Below are positions 18,476-26,133 of a stretch of DNA of 64,000 bases, piece after piece. The first letter of the stretch is position 1; every line of letters starts with the position of its first letter. The notes under the pieces were generated by a model that saw only the letters and a program-made list of their open reading frames with translations, did not search any database and was not told the origin of the DNA. The stretch spans positions 1,674,001 through 1,738,000 of the forward strand of contig NZ_LT629787.1 of the NCBI RefSeq assembly GCF_900105655.1, in the 5' to 3' direction. The stretch comes from Halopseudomonas salegens (GTDB lineage Bacteria > Pseudomonadota > Gammaproteobacteria > Pseudomonadales > Pseudomonadaceae). The position numbers and the translations under genes are program-made.

Positions 18476-19180
18476 ATGAACAACCCAACACTGCATATCG
18501 CCCGCCGCTTCTGCGGGCCACCGAACAGCGGCAATGGTGGTTATGTCTGCGGTCTTGTGGCCAAACATATGGACCAGACCTGCCAGGTAACCCTGCACGC
18601 ACCGCCGCCACTGGATACCGACCTGCAGCTGCACTCCGATGGCGACTGCCTCCAACTCAGACACGGCGACCAGCTACTGGCCAGCGCCAGACCCTACACT
18701 TTCGATCTGGACATTCCGCCGCCGCCCACACTCGAGGATGCCGAGGATGCCCAGCAACGCTTTGTCGGCATTCGCTACCACGACCTGCCCGGCTGCTTTG
18801 TCTGCGGCACCAACCGCGATGCAGGCGACGGTCTGCGCATATTCACCGGCTGCGTTTGCGATCATGAGGACCAGGTAGCGGCACTCTGGAAACCCGCTGC
18901 TGACCTGGCTGACACCAACGGCAACGTAGCCAGCGAATTTCTCTGGGCCGCACTCGACTGCCCCGGCTTCTTCGCCGTCAAACCCGTATCCAACATGGCC
19001 CTGTTGGGACGCTACAGCGCTCGAATTGAACAACCCGTGCATGCTGGAGAAACCCTGATAGTGTCGGCCTGGGCGATTAGCCATGAAGGGAGAAAGCACA
19101 ATGCGGGCAGCGCCTTGTACCGCAGCAACGGCGAACGCGTCGCCTGTGCGGAAGCGACCTGGATCAGTTTGAATAGGTGA
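18476..19180 (+). CDS. Hotdog-fold (thioesterase-like) protein of unknown substrate
   Basis: 234 residues from ATG 18476 with CGGAGG seven bases upstream. The N-terminus RRFCGPPNSGNGGYVCGLVA and the later VASEFLWAALDCPGFFA are typical of hotdog helices in acyl-CoA thioesterase-like proteins. The middle contains DLPGCFVCGTNR, a pair of Cys that might bind metal. The last third is a second set of strands (ETLIVSAWAISHEGRKHNAGSALY). I see no decisive catalytic residue. It stands alone on its strand, followed by a pseudogene in the opposite direction. Confidence 0.55.
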   Translation: MNNPTLHIARRFCGPPNSGNGGYVCGLVAKHMDQTCQVTLHAPPPLDTDLQLHSDGDCLQLRHGDQLLASARPYTFDLDIPPPPTLEDAEDAQQRFVGIRYHDLPGCFVCGTNRDAGDGLRIFTGCVCDHEDQVAALWKPAADLADTNGNVASEFLWAALDCPGFFAVKPVSNMALLGRYSARIEQPVHAGETLIVSAWAISHEGRKHNAGSALYRSNGERVACAEATWISLNR

Positions 19181-19329
19181 ATAGGCAGGGGGCAGGGGTA
19201 CGCTGCATGCGCCAACAACCCTCCCCGTGGTGGCTGCTGTTGAAGATGAATTTGGTTATGCGGAGATCGCCGTGGTGAGCATTTCGGACCCTTATAGCGG
19301 CATAATTGTGCGCCGCGCTGGATCGGCAG

Positions 19330-19652
19330 CACCCCCGCGACCCGTTTGATGTGTACCTGCTTTTGCGCCATAACACTGGGGGTTGCGGTATCGAACTCAC
19401 TCTCACCCCACCAGTTCTGCATGTCCTCATGCTCAGGATGCGATGGGTCAGCCATGGCTTCGAGGAAGAAGGCATAAAAGCCACCAATGCCTCCCACATC
19501 TTCCGGCGGGCACTGGCCTACTGCATGCAAAGCTGAACCGTGTGATGCAATTGCTCCAGCGTAGAGTCTCCACTCACCCTGATCCGGCGCCAGATTCGGG
19601 CCTTGGTATGACGCAGGGTAATCTGAAGTTGCTGGATGATATCGGATGGCAT
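19330..19652 (-). pseudogene. Broken pRiA4b ORF-3-like gene
   Basis: From ATG 19652 the minus strand reads QLQITLRHTKARIWRRIRVS and then LEQLHHTVQLCM before a stop at 19519-19521. This is the N-terminus of the plasmid pRiA4b ORF-3 family. In another frame, immediately after, it reads CPPEDVGGIGGFYAFFLEAM and then ADPSHPEHEDMQNWWGESEFD, the C-terminal motif of the same family. The central part (roughly 70-100 residues) is deleted and the two parts are out of frame. Such genes are often carried by mobile elements. Confidence 0.75.
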
Positions 19653-19729
19653 GAATAGCGTCCGTTTTGGTGATCCGAGTGAGTAGCCGATAGCTCAACA
19701 GCGGAAGCATTCAAACATTAGCCAATAAT

Positions 19730-19909
19730 ATGTCAACCACTTCACAGTTTCAGCCAAACCCGATTGACCCGGTCGATCGCACTCAGCAAAATCTCACGCC
19801 AGAGACGCCCCAGATCTGGCAAAGGTTTGCACGGAGCAACGGACAGTCGCCACATCTCGGCCATATGGGCGGTGCGCTTCAGAATGGATTACCCAAAAGG
19901 AATTGTTGA
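19730..19909 (+). CDS. Candidate small protein coupled to the effector gene
   Basis: A 59-residue frame starting ATG 19730 and ending TGA 19907-19909, whose last A is the first base of the effector ATG (TGATG overlap). It opens MSTTSQFQPNPIDPVDRTQQ, a polar, Pro/Gln-rich and probably disordered sequence. It has no TM and no known motif. No clear ribosome binding site precedes it, which lowers confidence. The overlap is what coupled genes show, so it could be a leader, an adaptor for delivery, or a chance frame. Confidence 0.4.
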   Translation: MSTTSQFQPNPIDPVDRTQQNLTPETPQIWQRFARSNGQSPHLGHMGGALQNGLPKRNC

Positions 19910-20880
19910 TGCCCGAAATACTTCTGCCAAGCTACCCGCTCGGTGCCCGCGAAACCGACCTCATGTGCGCTGACCCGAGAATCACCCTGCGGGACGGATT
20001 GAACCGCCAACCCTTGAGATTAAATGCCAACACGCCCTATCTGATGACCGACACAGTCAGGCCGGGCGATATGGATATTCTCGGCACACTGGCCGCAACA
20101 AATGCATCCCGAGATCTCACTGAACTGACATCAGTGTTGACCAGTGAAGGTGTCGAGATTCTTGCTGGTTTCCATGAAAACATGGTTTCAGCAGGTACAG
20201 CTGGCGCAGGTCCCGCTGCGGCAGTGTACGGCGGACGCATGACGCAGCTGTCAGAGCATCTTGCTGCATACGAGAAGGCTTTGCTCGAATACAGAGCCGC
20301 TGCTCGCTCAGGCTCACCGCTTATGGTTGCCAAACGCCAGGAAGCCACGCGGGCTTTCGAGAGGCTTCAGCGTGGTTTCCAGAATGAGATCAGCGCAATC
20401 ACTGCAGATATAAAAGCCCGTAGAGGTACGGCACTGACGCGTCTGGAGCGCGGCCTCAACATCGCACGCAGCAGCCGTAATACGAACTCGCTGCAAATCC
20501 GGAACCAGGCACATGCCCATCAATTGGTGCGTTTCAGCCAGCACGCAAAACTCTTTGGGGACAAACTCGCCATCATAGACTTCGGAAGCCGCATCGGGCA
20601 TATACACACCGAACACATGGCGGGAGGCGACTGGCATCGTGAGATGTTTAAACAATCGTTGAGTTTTGCAGCGAGTGCAGGCACTGCAACGGCAGTTGTT
20701 AAATTCGGGCTAGCTGGGCTTGGCGCTTTAATGCTGATAACACCTCTAGGGCCTATAATTTTGGTGGGTGCAGGTATAGCCATTGCGGGCACTGCTGCAT
20801 ATGCAGCCATGAAAGCAGACGATATTTTCTTAAACAACTCAGGAGGATGGTATGACCAGCTTATGGAGAAACTCCAATGA
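19909..20880 (+). CDS. Putative secreted antibacterial effector with hydrophobic, glycine-rich C-terminus
   Basis: 323 residues from ATG 19909, with AAGGA seven bases upstream; in-frame TTG codons just before are less likely. There is no signal peptide. Residues 60-190 are long amphipathic helices (LSEHLAAYEKALLEYRAAAR and on). Residues 188-245 contain a conserved block (SRNTNSLQIRNQAHAHQLVR through GHIHTEHMAGGDWHREMF). Residues 265-300 are a Gly/Ala-rich hydrophobic hairpin (FGLAGLGALMLITPLGPIIL, then GAGIAIAGTAAYAA). The stop overlaps a small two-TM gene by 4 bp, and the conserved block plus hairpin recurs as an orphan copy downstream. The pattern fits a pore-forming effector with its immunity protein, comparable in style to type VI effectors such as Tse4. 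This is inference; no secretion genes are in the window. Confidence 0.6.
   Translation: MPEILLPSYPLGARETDLMCADPRITLRDGLNRQPLRLNANTPYLMTDTVRPGDMDILGTLAATNASRDLTELTSVLTSEGVEILAGFHENMVSAGTAGAGPAAAVYGGRMTQLSEHLAAYEKALLEYRAAARSGSPLMVAKRQEATRAFERLQRGFQNEISAITADIKARRGTALTRLERGLNIARSSRNTNSLQIRNQAHAHQLVRFSQHAKLFGDKLAIIDFGSRIGHIHTEHMAGGDWHREMFKQSLSFAASAGTATAVVKFGLAGLGALMLITPLGPIILVGAGIAIAGTAAYAAMKADDIFLNNSGGWYDQLMEKLQ
20472..20550 (+). repeat. Perfect 79-bp repeat shared with the orphan toxin copy (second copy 21752-21830)
   Basis: This segment of the effector gene is identical over 79 bp to 21752-21830. A second perfect block of 51 bp follows (20599-20649 versus 22971-23021). Sequence on either side is clearly diverged. 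Identical cores inside diverged copies suggest recent recombination or gene conversion between the two toxin modules. Confidence 0.9.
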
Positions 20881-21251
20881 GTTTAACCTCAAAGCTTGCG
20901 CTTATAGCAGCCATAGGTATGTTGTTTGCCATGTTTCTTTTTGTCATATTTGGCCAAATCACTGTACGAAGATTGCGCAAAAAATCGGAAATCAAGCAGC
21001 TACTTGGTATGGAGCTTGCCAGCGGCTGGGACATCATCAATGTAGCCGGAGCCCTATCACGTCCAAAATGGTTTTCAGAAAAATTGCGCAAAACACCAAT
21101 ATATTTTATGGCGGCAGATGAACGGCCGCTCTACGAACACACCAATAAATTCGAGCGCTGCTTGGCCCGACTTTTTTTTTGGTCCTGGATGTCTTCAGTT
21201 GCATTGATCCTCATAATCATAGCCCTTTCAGAATTCGGAATCATTGACTGA
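20877..21251 (+). CDS. Putative immunity protein 1 (two-TM membrane protein)
   Basis: 124 residues with ATG 20877 overlapping the effector stop (ATGA). TM1 spans about residues 5-27 and TM2 about 100-120. Between them lies a conserved soluble segment including LGMELASGWDIINVAGALSR and FMAADERPLYEHTNKFERCL. The small two-TM build, tight coupling to the effector, and two paralogs within 2.5 kb fit an inner-membrane immunity protein that blocks a membrane-acting toxin. No database family is recognised. Confidence 0.6.
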   Translation: MSLTSKLALIAAIGMLFAMFLFVIFGQITVRRLRKKSEIKQLLGMELASGWDIINVAGALSRPKWFSEKLRKTPIYFMAADERPLYEHTNKFERCLARLFFWSWMSSVALILIIIALSEFGIID

Positions 21252-21272
21252 AATATAAAACAGAGAAACGAA

Positions 21273-21647
21273 ATGACATTGACCCAGGAGCTATTAGCGT
21301 ATGCTATTGCAATACTTTTTATTGCCATGATTCTCTTTGTTATGGTGGGGCAGACCACTGTCCGTCGACTACGAAAAAATCCGGAAGTCAAAGACTCATT
21401 GGGTATGGAATTGGCCAGCGGGTGGGATATTCTAAACGTCGCAGGAGCCTTATCCCGTCCAAAATGGTTCTCCGAAATGATGCGCAAATCGCCATTGGGT
21501 TTTATGGCGGCTGATGAACGGCCGCTCTATGAACACACCAATAAATTTGAGCGCTGTTTGGCGAGAATGTTTTTCTGGTCGTGGGCAATATCGGGCACCT
21601 CATTACTTACAATCGCCATTCTCTCAAAGCTCGGAGCTCTTGACTAA
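21273..21647 (+). CDS. Putative immunity protein 2
   Basis: 124 residues, same layout as the preceding gene: TM1 at about 5-27, TM2 at about 100-120, and the core RRLRKNPEVKDSLGMELASG. It is closer to immunity protein 3 (23252-23626) than to protein 1, so it may be the partner of the module now decayed, or a spare that widens protection. It starts 21 bp after the preceding stop. Confidence 0.55.
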   Translation: MTLTQELLAYAIAILFIAMILFVMVGQTTVRRLRKNPEVKDSLGMELASGWDILNVAGALSRPKWFSEMMRKSPLGFMAADERPLYEHTNKFERCLARMFFWSWAISGTSLLTIAILSKLGALD

Positions 21648-21870
21648 CAAACACATAAACAGACTGAGATTCAGGCAATAACAGCGGACGTTAAAGCATG
21701 CAGGCGTAAGTCACTGACAAGTCTGGAGCATGATCTACATATCGCATGCGACAGCCGTAATACGAACTCGCTGCAAATCCGGAACCAGGCACATGCCCAT
21801 CAATTGGTGCGTTTCAGCCAGCACGCAAAAATACTGGGGAATAATCTCGCCGTTATCGATTTTGGAAGCC

Positions 21871-22960
21871 GGCGGTCTCAAGGTCCAAGTGCAACACATG
21901 AGATAAAGTGTTGCCATGAAAACCTACACGCATTTAACTACTGATGAACGGGTCGCCTTGATGCTGATGCGAAACAAAGGGTTGAGCCTGCGTTCTATCA
22001 GCCTCCACCTGGGCCGAAACGCCAGCAGCCCCAGTCGGGAACTCAAACGTAATAGCACCGGAAAGCATTACGATGTCATTCATGCTTGCGCCTTGGCGCG
22101 TGAGCGGCGAAGCATACCCCGGCGCCAAAGTCGCTTGCTACCAGACAGCGAGTTTTTCCTGGTTGTACGCAAAATGCTCAAACGGGGCTGGTCTCCCCAA
22201 CAAATCGCGTCCAGACTGAAACATCAATGGCCGGACAGCCCCGAGTTTCATGTGAGTCACGAAAGTATCTACCTTGCCATCTACGCGCATCCCCGCGGCG
22301 AACTCAAGCGGCAACTGATCAGCTACTTGCGCCAAGGTCACGGCAAGCGTCGCCGCCGCACAGTCAACGCAGAACGGCGTGAGCGCTATCCCTCTGAACT
22401 GAGCATCCATTTGCGACCTCCAGAGGTTGAGGATCGCCTGATTCCGGGGCACTGGGAAAGCGATCTGATCATGGGAGCCGGCAACCGCTCGGCCGTAGCA
22501 ACGATGGTTGAGCGTACCAGCCGCTTTGTTGTTTTGGCCAAGCTGGACGCCCCAACGGCTGAATGTGCATCACAGGCGATAACGCGCGAAATGAATCGAC
22601 TCGCACCTTCACTGCTCAAAACCATGACGCACGACCAGGGCAGTGAGATGGCACGTTATCAGGACATTACCGCCCAGACGGGCATGAAGATCTATTTTGC
22701 CGATCCACACAGCCCATGGCAGCGCGGTAGCAACGAAAACACCAACGGCCTGCTACGCCAGTACCTGCCAAAAGGAACAGACTTGTCCACGGTCAGTCAG
22801 GAGCGCCTTGATGAGATTGCCAACTTGCTGAATACTCGACCACGCCAGACGTTAGGCTGGAAATTTCCGGTTGAAGTGCTTGTTGAGTACCTTCAGCTGT
22901 CGGCGAGCAATAATCTTGAATCCATTAACTGAGTGTTGCACTTGGATCCTGAGACCGCCC
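21871..22960 (+). mobile_element. IS30-family insertion sequence
   Basis: About 1090 bp, bounded by near-identical inverted repeats: GGTCTCAAGGTCCAAGTGCA on the left and GGTCTCAGGATCCAAGTGCA read inward from the right, both continuing ACAC. It interrupts the orphan toxin frame between GSR and RIGHIH. The outermost bases are C-rich (CC at each flank), compatible with a 2-3 bp target duplication, so the ends are uncertain by one or two bases. Confidence 0.88.
21916..22932 (+). CDS. IS30-family transposase
   Basis: 338 residues. The N-terminal helix-turn-helix begins YTHLTTDERVALMLMRNKGL. The DDE core is intact: Asp in GHWESDLIMG, Asp in MTHDQGSEM, and Glu in the NENTNGLLRQYLPKGTD region characteristic of IS30. 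It fills almost all of the element and looks functional. Confidence 0.93.
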   Translation: MKTYTHLTTDERVALMLMRNKGLSLRSISLHLGRNASSPSRELKRNSTGKHYDVIHACALARERRSIPRRQSRLLPDSEFFLVVRKMLKRGWSPQQIASRLKHQWPDSPEFHVSHESIYLAIYAHPRGELKRQLISYLRQGHGKRRRRTVNAERRERYPSELSIHLRPPEVEDRLIPGHWESDLIMGAGNRSAVATMVERTSRFVVLAKLDAPTAECASQAITREMNRLAPSLLKTMTHDQGSEMARYQDITAQTGMKIYFADPHSPWQRGSNENTNGLLRQYLPKGTDLSTVSQERLDEIANLLNTRPRQTLGWKFPVEVLVEYLQLSASNNLESIN

Positions 22961-23251
22961 CCGCATCGGACATATACACACCGAACACATGGCGGGAGGC
23001 GACTGGCATCGTGAGATGTTTGTGCAGTCGTCGAGCTTTGTAGCGAGCGCCACCTCCGCGACTATAGTTGTCAAAATTGGTTTAGCCGGATTAGGCGCGC
23101 TCTTAATGATAACGGGGGTCGGGCCAGTAGTCTTGGTCGGGGTCGGAATCGCCATTGCTGGCTCTGCCGCCGCCGCAGCAGCAATAACGATGGATAGTTA
23201 TACCAAGAGTAATGCCAGGAGTTGGTATGATGAAATAATGGAGATATTGCG

Positions 23252-23626
23252 GTGAGTTTATCATCTAAGATTGGATTTATAGCATTTTTAGTCTTGTTAT
23301 TTTCGGTATTTCTGTTTGTTATATTCGGCCAGATTACCGTACGCCGACTACGCAAAAATCCGGAAGTCAAAGACTCATTGGGCATGGAGTTGGCCAGTGG
23401 ATGGGATATTCTAAACGTGGCAGGAGCCTTATCCCGTCCAAGATGGTTCTCCGAAATGATGCGCAAATCGCCGTTGAATTTTATGGCTGCTGATGAGCGG
23501 CCACTGTATGAGAACACCAGTAAGTTTGAACGATGTCTGGCACGGCTGTTTTTTTGGCCTTGGGCTACATCAGGCCTTGTATTACTTTTACTCGCTATTC
23601 TTTCAAGCTGCGAAATCATTGACTGA
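23252..23626 (+). CDS. Putative immunity protein 3
   Basis: 124 residues from GTG 23252, overlapping the orphan toxin stop by 4 bp (GTGA). The layout is the same as for the other two: TM1, the core RRLRKNPEVKDSLGMELASG, and TM2. The gene remains open although its cognate toxin tip has been split, so it may be kept for protection against the same toxin from neighbours, or may simply be a recent orphan. Confidence 0.6.
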   Translation: MSLSSKIGFIAFLVLLFSVFLFVIFGQITVRRLRKNPEVKDSLGMELASGWDILNVAGALSRPRWFSEMMRKSPLNFMAADERPLYENTSKFERCLARLFFWPWATSGLVLLLLAILSSCEIID

Positions 23627-23648
23627 ATAATACGCCCCATGCGGCTCC

Positions 23649-23924
23649 TCAGTGCTGCATTCCCATCACCAATATCTTCATTAGCAAATAAAACGCAATA
23701 AATGCGAGCGCAGCCAGCACTAGCAAAACGCCCAGCAAAATATTCAGCACAAAAACAAACATATTGGGATGCAGGCTTTTTTGCTTGCCGGTTGCATACA
23801 CGAGCGCCGCGCCAATGAATAAATAAAACACCGCTTCCGCTATTGAAAACTGACCGTTTACCAGCGCTGTATAGCCAACTGAAGACCAGACCAGCACGGC
23901 TATCAATAAAATAAAACAGGGCAT
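23649..23924 (-). CDS. Small three-TM membrane protein of unknown function
   Basis: About 91 residues from ATG 23924. Three hydrophobic segments are visible (LLIAVLVWSSVGYTAL, FYLFIGAALVYATG, FVLNILLGVLLVLAALAFIA). The open frame extends upstream into the methyltransferase gene, but the sequence there has no character of its own. It follows the methyltransferase on the same strand after a gap of 37 bp. The function is unknown. Confidence 0.5.
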   Translation of the reverse strand: MPCFILLIAVLVWSSVGYTALVNGQFSIAEAVFYLFIGAALVYATGKQKSLHPNMFVFVLNILLGVLLVLAALAFIAFYLLMKILVMGMQH

Positions 23925-23961
23925 ATTTATCGTTTTCTTGGTGGCTGCAAAATCGGACAGA

Positions 23962-24726
23962 TCACGCGTGAGTGCCGGGTTTGACCGCCGCAAAACGCAG
24001 GCGGACGTAATCCGCCGTCCAGTTGCCCTGGGCGTCACAAAGACGGGGCTTCAGCTTCTCGACAACCGTGGTAATCAAATCATCGCGCTGCGACTCTGGC
24101 AGCACGTTGGTGTAAGGCTGAGCAAATGTTCTGAGCCACCCTCCCACATCGCCAGGCAAAGGCGTCGCGCGGGGAATGAGCGCTACTTTTGTCACTTCGA
24201 AACCAGCCTGCTCGAGCATTGTCTGATACGCATCTGGCGTCGGAAAAAACCAGGGGCATTCTGCAGGGACTCCCAGCCCGTGCAACTCCGACTCAAGCGC
24301 ATCGATAATCGTGGCCACATTGCCTGCACCACCAAACTCACCAACAAACCGACCACCCGGTCTGAGCGCAGCCCACACCCCTGCTATGACAGCCTCCGGT
24401 CGCAGCATCCAGTGCAAGGCGGCATTGGAAAAGACGGCATCGAATCTCTCGACAAACGGAAGCTGATGCCCGTCACAAACGGACGCCTGCAAGCCACTGG
24501 ATATCGCTGCCGCAATCATGTCCGGGCTGGCATCGATCCCCACTACATCGCAGCCTGATCGCTGCAGCTTCAAAGCCAGTGTGCCATCTCCGCAGCCCAG
24601 ATCGAGTATGGATTCCCCCTTCACCGGGGCAAGCCATTCAATCACCGGCATCCCCAGTTCGGATACAAAGCCTGCATTTGCGCTGTAATCCTGAGGATTC
24701 CAGTGTTGCGTGGATCCTGAATTCAT
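23962..24726 (-). CDS. Class I SAM-dependent methyltransferase, Tam-like
   Basis: 254 residues. Motif I is ESILDLGCGDGTLALKL, motif II VVGIDASPDMI, and later FDAVFSNAALHWM and ALRPGGRFVGEFGG. The overall order and the NAALHW motif resemble trans-aconitate methyltransferases and related small-molecule enzymes. The LysE-type exporter gene lies 20 bp upstream on the same strand, so they probably share a transcript. The substrate is unknown. Confidence 0.85.
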   Translation of the reverse strand: MNSGSTQHWNPQDYSANAGFVSELGMPVIEWLAPVKGESILDLGCGDGTLALKLQRSGCDVVGIDASPDMIAAAISSGLQASVCDGHQLPFVERFDAVFSNAALHWMLRPEAVIAGVWAALRPGGRFVGEFGGAGNVATIIDALESELHGLGVPAECPWFFPTPDAYQTMLEQAGFEVTKVALIPRATPLPGDVGGWLRTFAQPYTNVLPESQRDDLITTVVEKLKPRLCDAQGNWTADYVRLRFAAVKPGTHA

Positions 24727-24745
24727 TATTTATTCCTTTAAACAG

Positions 24746-25375
24746 TCAAGCCTTGGCCAACACGTATGCCCCGGCGCCCAGCATAAACCCGCCAGCCGTC
24801 ATATTCAGCGTGCGTCTTGCCCTGAATCCGTCAACCAGCGACAACACCCTGCCAGCAACGCCAGCATACGCCAGTTTTGCCCCACCGACCGCTACGACAG
24901 TGATGATCACAATCAGGGCAATATCCGCAAGGGTAACAGCGCCCAAATCGACAAAGGCGGGAAACAGGCTGGCATAGAAAAAAATGGCTTTCACATCGCC
25001 GAGGGTAACAATCAGGCCAGAAGCAAAATTCGCTGACAGCGACGCTGCAGAGTGATCAACAGACCTGACGGGTAAGAATGCCTTGGCGCGCAGCAGACTG
25101 ATACCAAACCAGATCAGGTAAAGGCCCGCCATATAGCGCAAGACCAGGAAAAATCCTCCCATCACTTCCGCCAGCGCCACCATACCGAGAACAGCGAAAA
25201 ACACGAAGACGAGATCACCCAGTACGATACCAGCCGCCACTGCAGCCCCACTCCAGAACCCGGCTGTCGAGGATCTGACCACAACCAGGGCTACGCTGGT
25301 GCTGGGAATCAGCGCCAGGATTGTCATCACGACAAACAGCGCAACTATTTCAATCAGGTTCATGGTCATTTCCAT
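24746..25375 (-). CDS. LysE/RhtB-family amino-acid-type exporter
   Basis: About 209 residues from ATG 25375, with GAGG about nine bases upstream. Six TM helices are visible. The N-terminal hairpin ILALIPSTSVALVVVRS and GAAVAAGIVLGDLVFVFFAVLG are the family's conserved Pro/Gly region. The C-terminus MTAGGFMLGAGAYVLAKA is also typical. It would export an amino acid or related metabolite. Upstream on the same strand lies the ruin of a MarR regulator, which may once have controlled this operon. Confidence 0.85.
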   Translation of the reverse strand: MEMTMNLIEIVALFVVMTILALIPSTSVALVVVRSSTAGFWSGAAVAAGIVLGDLVFVFFAVLGMVALAEVMGGFFLVLRYMAGLYLIWFGISLLRAKAFLPVRSVDHSAASLSANFASGLIVTLGDVKAIFFYASLFPAFVDLGAVTLADIALIVIITVVAVGGAKLAYAGVAGRVLSLVDGFRARRTLNMTAGGFMLGAGAYVLAKA

Positions 25376-25434
25376 CGCAGATACCTCAGCTTTATCCCTC
25401 TGGCAGCGCATGCTTCAGGCAAACGGCGAAAGTA

Positions 25435-25693
25435 TCAGTCACCAGCAAGCCCGCGCAGAAATTGACTCAACAGATCATCCAGTTGCTTGCGCTGCTCCTC
25501 CGAAAGAACAGACACCAGTTTAGCCTGCGTTTCGACATGTGCGGCCACCGCTTGATCAATCAGGTCATATCCTTGAGTAGTAAGAGGAAAAGGCCGTGGG
25601 CCGCCCATGTTTTTTCCATGCTGTGGTCAAGCTGCTGATTAAGCAGCTTGACCCGGCCAAGTGTGCCCATCGGTGCATCGCCGTATAGCGGAT
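25435..25693 (-). pseudogene. MarR-family regulator gene with the DNA-binding core deleted
   Basis: On the minus strand, LYGDAPMGTLGRVKLLNQQL then DHSMEKTWAAHGL reads as a MarR N-terminal dimerisation helix. In another frame, starting at about 25600, PLTTQGYDLIDQAVAAHVET and on to LLSQFLRGLAGD is the MarR C-terminal dimerisation region. The winged helix between them is gone and the halves are out of frame. An in-frame stop lies just upstream of the N-terminal piece. The ruin lies about 60 bp upstream of the LysE gene. Confidence 0.75.
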
Positions 25694-26133
25694 GCAGCTA
25701 ATCCCCAGCAGGTGGCTGATAGCGCTGATGGCCAGGATCGGTTGATCCGCGCCGTGCGGCCACCACAAGGGCTGGAAGATGCTTTGGTCGTTCTGACTTG
25801 CTCCTTGCTGTCCCGCGTGAAAACGGGGCAGCGCATTCTGATCGTCGGCGGCGCAGCGCGCCTTTAGATGTCGCGTGAGTTGATTGACGGTGCTTTTGCT
25901 GGGCGAAATGCCAATGCAAACCCAAGGAAACTTTGGACTTTGCCCAAGGGACTGGCTTACTCTCTGATCAAATCAGGGAGTAAGCCAGTCCCGCATCCGG
26001 ACACGGACAGTCTGCTATTCCCCTTTTTGCATTATCACAACCACGCCATATTCGCATGCAAAATTGACCGATCAACTCAACGCTAGCTGGGCTGATCGGC
26101 AAATAAGCGCGGGGCAGGAAAACAGAGGCACTT
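25694..26133. other. Non-coding stretch with decayed sequence
   Basis: 440 bp between the MarR remnant and the next gene. Several short frames on both strands have no recognisable motif. The segment has the look of eroded mobile or coding DNA but I cannot assign it. Its one clear feature is the long hairpin at 25948-25992. Confidence 0.4.
25948..25992. repeat. Long near-perfect inverted repeat
   Basis: GGGACTGGCTTACTC (25948-25962) pairs perfectly with GAGTAAGCCAGTCCC (25978-25992), and inside it CTGA pairs with TCAG after one T/G position, leaving a loop of about five bases. There is no T-run on either side, so it is not an ordinary terminator. It may be a mobile-element end or a protein-binding or RNA structure. 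Confidence 0.75.

Larger units (their letters stand above)
21660..23255 (+). pseudogene. Orphan effector C-terminus split by an IS30-family element
   Basis: From 21660 the frame reads QTEIQAITADVKACRRKSLT and continues to IDFGSR at 21870, matching effector residues of about 157-228. The insertion sequence then intervenes. From about 22961 the frame resumes RIGHIHTEHMAGGDWHREMF and on through a Gly/Ala-rich hydrophobic hairpin to a stop at 23253-23255. It lacks the N-terminal half and a start codon, so it was an orphan toxin tip even before insertion. Its end overlaps immunity gene 3 by 4 bp (GTGA), the same junction as the intact pair. Confidence 0.8.

Noticed and set aside
19012..19710. A 232-codon minus-strand frame as a real gene
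   Set aside because: Only its middle part matches a known family, and that family's N-terminus lies in a different frame. It is a pseudogene overlapped by chance frame extensions.
19909..23626. Type VI or CDI secretion locus
   Set aside because: No VgrG, Hcp, PAAR, TssB/C or two-partner secretion gene is in the window. Only the effector and immunity-like genes are seen, so the delivery route is left open.
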